DNA of 52,325 bases from Bacteroidota bacterium (lineage in GTDB: Bacteria > Bacteroidota > Bacteroidia > Chitinophagales > Chitinophagaceae), in NCBI GenBank assembly GCA_947461125.1, contig CANHHX010000009.1, positions 1 to 52,325 on the forward strand. The letters are read 5' to 3'. The notes below the pieces were generated by a model. The model searched no databases. It was not told where the DNA came from and worked only from the letters and a program-made list of their open reading frames with translations. Positions 1 through 7,554 of the stretch are shown piece after piece (within the stretch, counting starts at the first letter, position 1; each line of letters opens with the position of its first letter). A program made the position numbers and the translations under genes.

Positions 1-39
1 AATTGAATTACAATCCGAAAACGATTTAACAGTATAGCT

Positions 40-255
40 ATGGCAATAGAAGTAAATTTAGACGTAATGATGGCGAAAAGAAAAGTTTCTTTAAATGAGC
101 TATCAGATAGAGTAGGATTGACTTTGGCCAATTTATCTATACTCAAAACGGGAAAAGCTAAAGCCATTCGATTTAGTACATTAGAAGCTATATGTAAAGC
201 ACTTGATTGCCAACCCGGAGATATTTTAGTGTATCAATTAGATACTGCTAACTAA
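40..255 (+). CDS. XRE-family (Cro/C1-type) small transcriptional regulator
   Basis: A 71-residue single-domain DNA-binding protein. A Cro/C1 helix-turn-helix fills almost all of it: the recognition region reads LANLSILKTGKAKAIRFST (about residues 28-46), followed by LEAICKALDCQPGDIL, the usual end of the compact YozG-like XRE family. There is no sensor domain, so it probably acts as a small repressor. In the family such genes often sit directly behind a DUF2975 membrane-protein gene; the upstream DNA is outside this window, so that cannot be tested here. The ATG at 40 gives the standard length. The flavodoxin gene follows after 10 bp and may be co-transcribed. The family is secure; the target is unknown. 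Confidence 0.9.
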   Translation: MAIEVNLDVMMAKRKVSLNELSDRVGLTLANLSILKTGKAKAIRFSTLEAICKALDCQPGDILVYQLDTAN

Positions 256-265
256 AAAATAGAGT

Positions 266-838
266 ATGAAAACAAAACATTTTCTTTTGCTTATTTTACT
301 ATTTGGGGTTACAAGCTCAATAGCACAAAAAGCGCAAACAATATTAATTACCTATCATTCTAAATCGGGTAAAACGGCACTCATGGCAAATGCCATTGCA
401 AAAGGAGCTGCTATTGATGATGATATTAGTATCATAATTAAACCTATTGAACAAACAACTACAAACGATCTTTTAAAGGCGGATGCTATTATTGTAGGAA
501 GTCCAGTTTATAATGCTAATGTATCTTCTGATGTTTTAAAATTTATTGAATCATGGCCGTTTGAAGGGGCGCCTTTAAAGAATAAAATTGGAGCTGCATT
601 TGTTACAGGAGGAGGCATCTCTTCGGGTGAAGAATTGGTTCAGGTTTCAATTTTACACGCTATGCTTGTTTTTGGTATGGTAGTGATTGGCGGCGACGAT
701 TGGACTGCTCCATTTGGCGCAGCTGCAATTACAAATGAGCCCCCTTTTGATTCTACAATGAATGATGCGTTTTTACTAAAAGCTCAAAATTTAGGAAAGC
801 GAGTAGCTACTGCGGTTTTACGTTGGCATAAAAAATAG
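266..838 (+). CDS. Exported flavodoxin-family protein
   Basis: A 190-residue flavodoxin/NAD(P)H:quinone-oxidoreductase-like protein. Residues 1-21 form a signal peptide (KHFLLLILLFGVTSSIAQ). The mature part begins with the flavodoxin FMN-phosphate loop, TYHSKSGKTALMA (about 29-41), and carries IIVGSPVYNANVSS (about 75-88) and a FVTGGGISSGEE segment (about 111-122) typical of WrbA/NADPH-reductase-like flavodoxins. Most flavodoxins are cytoplasmic, so the export signal is notable; FMN would have to be loaded before export or attached outside. It may share a transcript with the XRE gene just upstream and converges with the YdeI-like gene. Substrate unknown. Confidence 0.85.
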   Translation: MKTKHFLLLILLFGVTSSIAQKAQTILITYHSKSGKTALMANAIAKGAAIDDDISIIIKPIEQTTTNDLLKADAIIVGSPVYNANVSSDVLKFIESWPFEGAPLKNKIGAAFVTGGGISSGEELVQVSILHAMLVFGMVVIGGDDWTAPFGAAAITNEPPFDSTMNDAFLLKAQNLGKRVATAVLRWHKK

Positions 839-845
839 AACTGCC

Positions 846-1487
846 CTATCTTTTCAAATATTTATGAGATCCATCACAGCTTGGCATTCTTTTTGAAAGA
901 CCACAGGTGCAATCTGTAATACCAATACCAGCCAAAATTCTATCTCTATATTTTTCTATGCGTGTCACCCTTGTTTCTGCTTGTTTGGCACCAGAAAAAT
1001 AAATAAGATAGCCTCTTTGTCTACCGGGGGTTAATGCTAGAAATGCTTTTTTAAATGCTACATCAGATTTAAAAATAGTATTCAATTCTTCTATTTCTAT
1101 TAGTGGTGTAGTAGCTTTTGTGTTTTCGGAGTTGCTTATTGAATCATTAGATATGACTTCTTTTATATATTTTTTAATGATGTGTTTTTGATTCAGAATT
1201 TCTTTACTGTCTTTAAATCTTAATTGTCTACCAGATTGTGTATTGGCGCCTGCCTTTATTAATACATTAGCGCTATCATTTATAGTAGTAGCATTAAAAA
1301 AACTTAAAGCAAAGTATGTTTTGAATGGAGCTATAATTACAATATTTTTATTGTTGTGCGTATAGCAAGGCGTACTCCATTTATAATCTTCGACTAGTTC
1401 TGTTTCAAGTAAAATTTTACGTATAGCTAGTAGCTCTTCTTTCCAAAGTTTAGCATTTGCTATATATTTATCTACTAATTTATTCAT
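846..1487 (-). CDS. YdeI/OmpD-associated-like protein with C-terminal CDGSH motif
   Basis: A 213-residue protein. The N-terminal half is a DUF1801-like (YdhG/CyaY fold) domain, with VEDYKWSTPCYTHNNKN at about 32-48. The C-terminal part is typical of YdeI: TPGRQRGYLIYFSGAKQAET followed by an RIEKYRDRILAG segment. The last 21 residues add a perfect CDGSH iron-sulfur signature, C-T-C-x2-S-x3-P-x-C-D-G-S-H (bases 864-911), which would ligate a [2Fe-2S] cluster with three Cys and one His. YdeI is linked to bacteriocin and peptide protection in other bacteria; the function here is unknown. Whether the short motif folds without a full CDGSH domain cannot be judged from sequence. Confidence 0.85.
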   Translation of the reverse strand: MNKLVDKYIANAKLWKEELLAIRKILLETELVEDYKWSTPCYTHNNKNIVIIAPFKTYFALSFFNATTINDSANVLIKAGANTQSGRQLRFKDSKEILNQKHIIKKYIKEVISNDSISNSENTKATTPLIEIEELNTIFKSDVAFKKAFLALTPGRQRGYLIYFSGAKQAETRVTRIEKYRDRILAGIGITDCTCGLSKRMPSCDGSHKYLKR

Positions 1488-1541
1488 GAAATAAAGATAA
1501 AATACTTTCTACTATAATTTTCTAGTAAATTGTTGTTATAC

Positions 1542-1553
1542 TTGTAATTACAA
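1542..1553. promoter_or_regulatory. 12-bp perfect palindrome upstream of the 1562 gene
   Basis: TTGTAATTACAA is a perfect palindrome ending 8 bp before the ATG at 1562. It overlaps TATACTTG, a 7-of-8 match to the Bacteroidota -7 element TAnnTTTG. It could be an operator, but in AT-rich DNA such a short palindrome may be chance. Confidence 0.25.
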
Positions 1554-1561
1554 TTATTACT

Positions 1562-2314
1562 ATGGAAGTACATCACCCACATCATTTGAACCATAAAAAA
1601 AACTGGAAAGAATATTTTTTAGAATTTTTTATGCTTTTTGCAGCTGTTACACTTGGTTTTTTTGCAGAAAATGTTAGAGAGCATTCGATAGAATCTTTAC
1701 GTGAGAAGGAGTATATGACTACTATGATAGAGGATCTAAAAGAAGATACTACTCGAATTAATAGATCTGCTTTATTAACTAGTGTTAAAGTAAGAGGTCT
1801 AGATAGTCTAATAAGAAATATTTACGCTACACCCTATACCGATAGCTCTAAAAGAGTTTTGTATTACTTGTATAGGCGCTATATGGGTTCGGCAACAGAT
1901 GTCGCATTTTCTAGAAGAACAATTAGTCAATTAGTAGGATCAGGAAATTTAAGGCTTGTTAAAAATTTGGCTATATCTGATCAGATAGTACAGTATGAAA
2001 TAGGTACAGAAAGAATTTTAAGGCAGTATAGCATTTATCATGATCAATATCAGCAGAAGTCCAGAGATATAGGTAATAAAATCTTTGATTCATATTACAT
2101 GTTAGAGTATGATAGAGAAACTATTAAAAACATCTTAAATTCAAATACGCAATTAAGTTTTTTGGATGATGATCCTAAGCAATTTAGAGAACTTGCCAAC
2201 GGAGTATATGGCGGCAAAGGCGTTTTATCTATTTATGTTACAATTATAAATAGACAAAAAGAATTAGCAATAAAAATAATTGAAGATCTTAGAAAGGAAT
2301 ACGCTATACAATAA
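1562..2314 (+). CDS. Membrane-anchored protein of unknown function
   Basis: A 250-residue protein with a His-rich start (HHPHHLNH), one hydrophobic segment at about residues 20-38 (FLEFFMLFAAVTLGFFAE) and then a long charged, mostly helical region beginning VREHSIESLREKEYMTTMIE. The layout is N-in with a single membrane anchor and a helical domain outside the membrane. It resembles a class of uncharacterised Bacteroidota proteins with the LMLFLAVTLGFFAE-type anchor. It lies 13 bp upstream of the exported racemase-like gene, so the two are probably one transcript. No enzymatic motif is visible and I assign no function. Confidence 0.8.
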   Translation: MEVHHPHHLNHKKNWKEYFLEFFMLFAAVTLGFFAENVREHSIESLREKEYMTTMIEDLKEDTTRINRSALLTSVKVRGLDSLIRNIYATPYTDSSKRVLYYLYRRYMGSATDVAFSRRTISQLVGSGNLRLVKNLAISDQIVQYEIGTERILRQYSIYHDQYQQKSRDIGNKIFDSYYMLEYDRETIKNILNSNTQLSFLDDDPKQFRELANGVYGGKGVLSIYVTIINRQKELAIKIIEDLRKEYAIQ

Positions 2315-2327
2315 ATAACGATTAATC

Positions 2328-3686
2328 ATGATTAGAAAAATATTTCTATTTATTTTTTTCTTGCCTGTAATAATTGTTTCAGCACAGCAAAAGTCAAATA
2401 AAAAAACCTCGCTTCCTATCGGTGTATTTGATTCTGGCACGGGGGGATTAACAGTGCTCGAAGCCTTGTTAACACTCGATGCATTTAATAATGAAACTGG
2501 AAAACCCGGGTCTGATGGTAAACTCGATTTTTCTAACGAATGCTTTCAGTACTTAGCAGACCAAGCAAATATGCCCTATGGTAATTATGCGGCAGCCAAT
2601 AAAACCGATTTATTAAAAGAGCACATTCAAAAAAACATGCAATTTTTTTTAAAGGAGGCCCCAGCAAAGCCCCCTGTGAAAATGATTGTTTTGGCTTGTA
2701 ATACGGCTACTGCTTATGCTTTGTCTGACATAAAAAATCAATTTAAAAAGCAATCCATTGGCGTGCCCGTAATAGGTGTTATTGATGCGGGCTCAAAAGC
2801 AGCACTTGCCTACCAACAAAAAAATGGAGAGGGTACAATTGGAGTTTTTGCGACAGCAGGAACGGTTGCTTCAAATGGTTATCCAAGAACCTTACAAGCC
2901 ATGGCTAAAGAAAAAGGGATGCAAGCCTTATCGGTAATTAGTCAGGGTGGTTTTGGACTTGCCGAAAGTATAGACCGCGATTGGAGTTATTATGTAGACA
3001 CCTTAACAAAGGCAAGAAATGAATACAAGGGTCCTTCATTAAAAAACAGCATGTATACGATTGACACTTCATTATTGAGTGCTTACCGCTTTGATGCTTC
3101 TAGTAATAAGTTGTTATGCGAATACGACGATAAAGGAAGTTGCTTAGACATGCAATTAAATGATCCCTCCAATTATGTAAGGTATCATCTGGTAAGCTTA
3201 TTGGAAAAAATGATTGTTGGTAAAATTACAAAGCCAATGAATACCCTTATTTTAGGCTGTACACATTATCCTTATTTAAAAGATACAATTGCCTCTGTAT
3301 TAAATGAGTTATATCATTACAAAAACAACAATGAATACAGGTACAGAAAGTATCTTGTTGAAAAAGTAGAATTGATAGACCCCTCTATTGAAACCGCTAA
3401 AGAAGCTTATTTAGTGCTGCAAAAGCGTACACTTTCTAACACAGCTACCATTCAAAACAATCAATTTTATATTACTATCCCAAACCCCAACACGCCTAAA
3501 AATGCATTGCAGCCAGATGGTTGGTTTACCTATGACTACAAATACGGAAGGATAGCGGGAGAAAATAAAATGTATGTGCAGTACGTTCCTTTCGATACTA
3601 AAAATATTTCGGAAGCATCGTATAGCCGGTTTAAAATGGTGTTGCCTCATTCTTATGCCGAAATTATAAAGTCTAAGCTTAAATAG
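2328..3686 (+). CDS. Exported, enlarged glutamate/aspartate-racemase-family protein
   Basis: A 452-residue protein. Residues 1-20 are a signal peptide (MIRKIFLFIFFLPVIIVSAQ). The rest carries all glutamate-racemase (MurI) signatures: GVFDSGTGG with Asp35, VLACNTATA with Cys124, and LGCTHYPYL with Cys311 and the following His. The two cysteines are the acid/base pair of cofactor-independent Glu racemases, so activity is plausible. Two things are odd: a true MurI is cytoplasmic and about 260-290 residues, while this one has an export signal and large insertions (around residues 48-85 and 200-300). It may act on amino acids in the periplasm rather than supply D-Glu for peptidoglycan precursors. 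The stop lies 2 bp from the stop of the convergent methyltransferase. Confidence 0.85.
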   Translation: MIRKIFLFIFFLPVIIVSAQQKSNKKTSLPIGVFDSGTGGLTVLEALLTLDAFNNETGKPGSDGKLDFSNECFQYLADQANMPYGNYAAANKTDLLKEHIQKNMQFFLKEAPAKPPVKMIVLACNTATAYALSDIKNQFKKQSIGVPVIGVIDAGSKAALAYQQKNGEGTIGVFATAGTVASNGYPRTLQAMAKEKGMQALSVISQGGFGLAESIDRDWSYYVDTLTKARNEYKGPSLKNSMYTIDTSLLSAYRFDASSNKLLCEYDDKGSCLDMQLNDPSNYVRYHLVSLLEKMIVGKITKPMNTLILGCTHYPYLKDTIASVLNELYHYKNNNEYRYRKYLVEKVELIDPSIETAKEAYLVLQKRTLSNTATIQNNQFYITIPNPNTPKNALQPDGWFTYDYKYGRIAGENKMYVQYVPFDTKNISEASYSRFKMVLPHSYAEIIKSKLK

Positions 3687-3688
3687 CC

Positions 3689-4318
3689 TCAATAAGCGAC
3701 TTGTTTTTTCAAAATAAAAACGGCAATTTCTGTTTCACCATTATCAATTGGGTATTTTTTTGTTTTGTGTACAAATGCGCTAAGCCTATCTATGAAAGGG
3801 TTGGTGGTGATTCGGTTTGGTGTCGATAAAACAATGGTACTACCCATGTTTATGAATCTAGTAATGGAATCAACCAGAGAATTAAAATCGTTGGGATTAT
3901 AATTGATGTCGCTTAGTAAAATAGTATCTGCAAATAAACTAGAAGGAATATGATTCCAATCTAACACGTTAGCAGTAGCGTTAGTAATGTTTAGATGATT
4001 TATGTTTTTTTGAGCAAGCGAAACAGCATCACTATTATAATCAGATATGATAACGCTATTCGCCTTCTCCGCTACAATAAACGATGGGAACCCAATGCCT
4101 GCGCCTATTTCTATTACTTTTTTATTTTCTATCCACTTAGGCTCTTCTTGTAAAAAAGCAACCATTGCTTTTGAGGATGCCCATACTTTTGCCCAAAATG
4201 GAAAATCTACATGTAGGTCTTGTGTCTTTAAATTTTCGTACTGAGTTTTAACAGCTTCGGTATCTGGAATCCACAATGAAATTTCTGGACTTAATTGTTC
4301 AAGGATTAGTGGGTACAC
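3689..4318 (-). CDS. Class I SAM-dependent methyltransferase, METTL/lysine-methyltransferase type
   Basis: A 209-residue Rossmann methyltransferase. Motif I is KKVIEIGAGIGFPSF (about 65-79), and the acidic residue after strand 2 is in VIISDYNSDAV. The W-A-K-V-W-A-S-S segment before motif I and the DINY post-motif (LLSDINYNPNDF) are hallmarks of the METTL21/ETFB-KMT-like family of protein-lysine methyltransferases, sometimes annotated as nicotinamide N-methyltransferase-like. The protein substrate cannot be inferred. No export signal. It is a single gene on this strand, convergent with the racemase-like gene and 5 bp from the end of the serine hydrolase gene, so it may be transcribed behind it. 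Confidence 0.85.
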   Translation of the reverse strand: MYPLILEQLSPEISLWIPDTEAVKTQYENLKTQDLHVDFPFWAKVWASSKAMVAFLQEEPKWIENKKVIEIGAGIGFPSFIVAEKANSVIISDYNSDAVSLAQKNINHLNITNATANVLDWNHIPSSLFADTILLSDINYNPNDFNSLVDSITRFINMGSTIVLSTPNRITTNPFIDRLSAFVHKTKKYPIDNGETEIAVFILKKQVAY

Positions 4319-4323
4319 GTAAC

Positions 4324-5475
4324 TTAATTAGCTATCAAACTTTCATACAATGCGTTCACCGTTTTTCTAATAACATTATTGTATCCATTTGTTTCTCCTG
4401 GATGACATCCGTTGCTAATTACTACAATTCCATATTTTTCTTGTGGATTAAAAAACATAGCACTAAACAGCCCATAAGCAAATCCCGTATGTCCAATTAA
4501 TTTTTGGCCATTAATTATAGATCCTGGGGTTTCTAATGCAAACCCATAAGGTTCTAATGCAGAAGCAGCTGTTTGCATCAGTTTTGAGCTCTTTTTTGAA
4601 ATAATTTTAACACCATTGTATTTCCCATAATTGGCATGCATCATCATGTAAGTCGCTAAATCTTTTGCAGATATTTTCATACCTCCTGTTGGTGAAAATA
4701 GGGGCGTGCTGTAACCCATTTGATAGGCAGCAAACTCTGCGGTTCTTGGATTATAGGCATTTGGCGATACTACAAATTTTGAGGCGTCTGGCTGGTATTC
4801 ATAAATATTTGCAAACTTAGACTTGTCTAATCCGTTTACATAAAAGCCTCCATATAATTGCAGTGGCTTTAAAATATGATTTTCAATGTAGGCATCAAAT
4901 CTTTCGCCGCTTACTCTTTCAATGATTGTTCCAATCATATTAAAATTGAGGTTACAATACATATAGGCTTTACCTGGCTCATAATTATTATAACACTTTT
5001 CCCAGTTTGCAGATTTTGCAGGGTTTATGGAATCTAATGAAAAATAACCTTGATCATCATTAATAGAGGAAAGGTGTGATAGCATGAGTCTTAGCGTAAT
5101 AACTGTTTCAGGAAATTTTGGGTTACGCACTTTAAATCCAAGTAATTCACTTACATCTTGGTCCAGTGATAATTTTTTAGCCTCTATTAATTGCATAACA
5201 GCTGTTGCAGAAAAAGATTTTGAGATCGAAGCGATTCTAAAAATGTTTTCGTTACTCAGGGGTGTTTTTGTTTCAGCGTCTTTGAAGCCAAATGATTTAT
5301 TGTAAATCATTTTATTATTTTTTACAACAGCTACGGAGAATCCCATAACAGGATTTTCCTGCATAATTTGTTGAATAGCTGCGTCTGCTTTACTTTCTTG
5401 CGCCATGCTTTTTAATGGAAAGTAAAAAGCACATACTGTAATGATTTGTAAGACCCATTTAATTTTATTTTTCAT
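4324..5475 (-). CDS. Beta-lactamase-family serine hydrolase (class C / DD-peptidase fold), exported
   Basis: Chosen start is the ATG at 5475, giving 383 residues and a clear signal peptide, MKNKIKWVLQIITVCAFYF...SMAQ; the longer frame to 5523 adds an unlikely hydrophobic leader. The fold is the class C beta-lactamase/esterase family: catalytic S-x-x-K is SISK in FRIASISKSFSATAV, the Y-x-N equivalent is YCN in MYCNLNFNMIG, and the third motif is GHTGFAYG. Such exported enzymes are usually peptidases or esterases, and family membership alone does not show beta-lactam resistance. It diverges from the small membrane protein at 5534. A second, distant relative lies at 8233. Confidence 0.9.
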   Translation of the reverse strand: MKNKIKWVLQIITVCAFYFPLKSMAQESKADAAIQQIMQENPVMGFSVAVVKNNKMIYNKSFGFKDAETKTPLSNENIFRIASISKSFSATAVMQLIEAKKLSLDQDVSELLGFKVRNPKFPETVITLRLMLSHLSSINDDQGYFSLDSINPAKSANWEKCYNNYEPGKAYMYCNLNFNMIGTIIERVSGERFDAYIENHILKPLQLYGGFYVNGLDKSKFANIYEYQPDASKFVVSPNAYNPRTAEFAAYQMGYSTPLFSPTGGMKISAKDLATYMMMHANYGKYNGVKIISKKSSKLMQTAASALEPYGFALETPGSIINGQKLIGHTGFAYGLFSAMFFNPQEKYGIVVISNGCHPGETNGYNNVIRKTVNALYESLIAN

Positions 5476-5533
5476 AGAAAATTTTATTAATTTCAATACA
5501 AGAATTAAAAATACAAGATACAAAATTTAAATA

Positions 5534-5884
5534 TTGCAATTGATTCGAAGTAAAAACAAATGGTTACTAGCAGCCACAAGTATTGGTATTTTATATGCAC
5601 TTGCATTGATTATTTTTGCTGGTGATGTATTCAACAAAAATCAAACTGTGGCACAAACTATTTTGGACTTGCTACTCCATTTTATTCCCACAGCAATAGC
5701 GCTTAGTTTGATAGTTATTGCCCATCATCGCCCATTGGCTGGATCCATTATTTTTGCTGTTAACGGCATTGTTTACATTATTTCAGGGTGGTCCAATTTG
5801 CATTGGACAGCCCATGTGTTGATTGCCGGACCTCTTTTATTATTAAGTTTTTTGTATCTAATGGCTTATAAATCAGCTAAATAG
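5534..5884 (+). CDS. Small four-helix membrane protein (DUF7670-like)
   Basis: A 116-residue protein with four predicted membrane helices: LLAATSIGILYALALIIFAG, a LLLHFIPTAIALSLIVIA segment, a GSIIFAVNGIVYIISGW segment, and a VLIAGPLLLLSFLYLMAY segment. The HFIPT and HWTAHVLIAGPL features resemble a small uncharacterised Bacteroidota family that I know as DUF7670-like; this is from memory. No ATG precedes the first helix, so translation must start at a TTG (5534, or 5540). It ends 48 bp before the arsR ATG, on the same strand, and could be read into the ars transcript, but the arsR promoter region lies between them. Confidence 0.65.
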   Translation: MQLIRSKNKWLLAATSIGILYALALIIFAGDVFNKNQTVAQTILDLLLHFIPTAIALSLIVIAHHRPLAGSIIFAVNGIVYIISGWSNLHWTAHVLIAGPLLLLSFLYLMAYKSAK

Positions 5885-5908
5885 ATAAAAGATTTGAACA
5901 GTTCAATA

Positions 5909-5932
5909 ATTAATCGTAATATTACGATTAAT
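5909..5932. promoter_or_regulatory. 24-bp perfect palindrome, likely ArsR operator
   Basis: Arms ATTAATCGTAAT and ATTACGATTAAT meet without a spacer, forming a perfect 24-bp dyad that ends directly before the arsR ATG at 5933. ArsR/SmtB repressors bind AT-rich 12-2-12-type palindromes and usually control their own gene. AAGATTTG (5889-5896), a 7-of-8 match to the -7 element TAnnTTTG, lies just upstream, so a bound repressor would cover the start of the transcript. Confidence 0.75.
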
Positions 5933-6265
5933 ATGGGAGCCAGTAAAATCATTGATTATTCAGAAGCCGAAGTGCAAATAGCAAAATTTGCAAAAGCGCT
6001 TTCTCATCCAGCACGTGTTGCTATCATCCATCTTTTATTGCAAAAGCAGTCTTGCATATGCGGTGATATCGTAGAGGATTTACCCATTGCACAATCTACC
6101 GTTTCACAACATTTGAAAGAGTTGAAAGAATCGGGTTTAATTAAAGGAAATATTGATGGAGCATCTATTTGTTATTGTGTTGATACAGAAGTATTACAAA
6201 AAGCAAATAATGTATTGAATACACTTTTATCCGCTTCTGTTCAAACACCATCTACTTGTTGTTAA
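5933..6265 (+). CDS. arsR: ArsR-family metalloregulator
   Basis: A 110-residue winged-helix repressor. The ATG at 5933 fits the family; an upstream in-frame TTG at 5894 would run through the palindromic operator and is less likely. Features are AKALSHPARVAIIHLLLQ, then a Cys pair C41-I-C43 (SCICGDIV) at the position of the ELCVCDL metal site of classical ArsR, and the recognition helix AQSTVSQHLKELKESGLIK. The C-terminus ends STCC, possibly a further thiol ligand. Family behaviour: it represses the operon until As(III) binds the thiols. The arsM gene follows after 16 bp, so this is the first gene of an arsenic operon and is probably autoregulated. Confidence 0.93.
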   Translation: MGASKIIDYSEAEVQIAKFAKALSHPARVAIIHLLLQKQSCICGDIVEDLPIAQSTVSQHLKELKESGLIKGNIDGASICYCVDTEVLQKANNVLNTLLSASVQTPSTCC

Positions 6266-6281
6266 TTTTAAAAATTAAAAT

Positions 6282-7130
6282 ATGCAAACAGACGAACAAC
6301 TTAAAGAAATTGTAAAAAATAAATACAGCGAGATCGCATTACAAGACAAAGAAACAAATATGTCATCTTGTTGTGGTGCTGGTGGCTGTTCTACCGAAGT
6401 ATATAATATTATGTCGGAAGATTATACTACACTTGATGGTTATACAGCAGACGCTGATTTGGGTCTTGGTTGTGGCCTTCCTACACAATTTGCGCGCATT
6501 AAAAAAGGCGACCTAGTGATAGATTTAGGAAGTGGTGCAGGTAACGATTGTTTTATTGCTAGGCACGAAACAGGGGAAACAGGAAAAGTAATAGGGATAG
6601 ATTTTACACCAGCTATGATTAATAAGGCGCGCGCCAATGCAGAAGCCAGGGGTTTTAACAATGTCGAATTTAGACAAGGCGATATTGAAAATATGCCCAT
6701 CACTTCTAATGTTGCGGATGTGATTGTGAGCAATTGTGTTTTAAATTTAGTGCCTAACAAGCATGGCGTATTTACAGAAATGTACCGGGTATTAAAACCG
6801 GGCGGCCATTTTAGTATTAGTGATGTAGTACTTGTAGGCACTTTACCAGAAGGCTTGCGTAAAGACGCTGAAATGTATGCTGGATGCGTATCTGGGGCAA
6901 TTCAAAAAAATGTATACATGGAATTAATCGATGCAACTGGTTTTGAAAATGTAACCATTCAAAAAGAAAAAGCCATTGTAATTCCTGATGATATTTTAGT
7001 TAACTATTTGTCAGCAACAGAAATAGCCGCATTTAAATCAGGTAGTACGGGCATAATGAGTATTACTGTATTTGCACAAAAGCCATTAGAAAATAAAACA
7101 GCTTGTATACCAGGTGGCGGCTGTTGTTAA
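6282..7130 (+). CDS. arsM: Arsenite S-adenosylmethionine methyltransferase ArsM
   Basis: A 282-residue SAM methyltransferase. Motif I is VIDLGSGAGNDCF (about 86-98). The three As(III)-binding cysteines of the ArsM family are present: Cys64 in LGLGCGLP, Cys152 in VSNCVLNL and Cys202 in YAGCVSGA. The enzyme would methylate arsenite stepwise to methyl- and dimethyl-arsenicals, some of them volatile. Cys-rich tips are also present at the N-terminal side (SSCCGAGGCS) and at the C-terminus (GGGCC). It lies between arsR and an arsenate reductase, so arsenate would be reduced and then methylated. No arsenite pump (ArsB or Acr3) is seen in the window, so methylation may be the main local detoxification step. 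Confidence 0.95.
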   Translation: MQTDEQLKEIVKNKYSEIALQDKETNMSSCCGAGGCSTEVYNIMSEDYTTLDGYTADADLGLGCGLPTQFARIKKGDLVIDLGSGAGNDCFIARHETGETGKVIGIDFTPAMINKARANAEARGFNNVEFRQGDIENMPITSNVADVIVSNCVLNLVPNKHGVFTEMYRVLKPGGHFSISDVVLVGTLPEGLRKDAEMYAGCVSGAIQKNVYMELIDATGFENVTIQKEKAIVIPDDILVNYLSATEIAAFKSGSTGIMSITVFAQKPLENKTACIPGGGCC

Positions 7131-7140
7131 TTGATTATCT

Positions 7141-7554
7141 ATGAAAAATATTTTAGTACTCTGTACCGGCAATAGTTGTCGAAGTCAAATAGCACATGGG
7201 TATTTGAAAAACTTTGCAGCAGATAAGGCAAATGTTTATAGTGCCGGCGTAGAAACGCATGGTGTAAACCCAAAGGCCATTGCAACAATGAAAGAAGATG
7301 GTATTGACATTTCAAATCATACCTCTAATAATGTGTTGGAATATACAGGTATTGATTTTGATTTTGTAATTACGGTTTGTGACCATGCCAAAGAAGTGTG
7401 TCCGTATTATCCAAGCAATGCTCAAAAATTTCATTATAATTTTCCGGATCCTGCAAAAGCAGTTGGCACCGAAGAAGAAATAAATAGATCATTTGCGGAA
7501 GTACGCGAGATGATTAAAAAATACTGTTTACAATTTGTAAAAGAAAACATATGA
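7141..7554 (+). CDS. arsC: Arsenate reductase, low-molecular-weight phosphatase type
   Basis: A 137-residue LMW-PTP-fold protein. The P-loop C-x5-R is C8-T-G-N-S-C13-R14, followed by the usual S-Q-I-A. Two further cysteines in VCDHAKEVCP (C80 and C87) and the FPDPA loop with the general acid Asp103 match thioredoxin-coupled arsenate reductases, which pass the disulfide from the P-loop Cys outward. It would reduce As(V) to As(III) for ArsM. It starts 10 bp after arsM, and its stop overlaps the ATG of the next gene (ATGA), so the two are translationally coupled. Confidence 0.92.
   Translation: MKNILVLCTGNSCRSQIAHGYLKNFAADKANVYSAGVETHGVNPKAIATMKEDGIDISNHTSNNVLEYTGIDFDFVITVCDHAKEVCPYYPSNAQKFHYNFPDPAKAVGTEEEINRSFAEVREMIKKYCLQFVKENI

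Noticed and set aside
3411-3692. Minus-strand 93-codon frame at the end of the racemase-like gene
   Set aside because: Fully inside a well-supported gene, no recognisable domain, rich in rare residues for this genome; antisense shadow.
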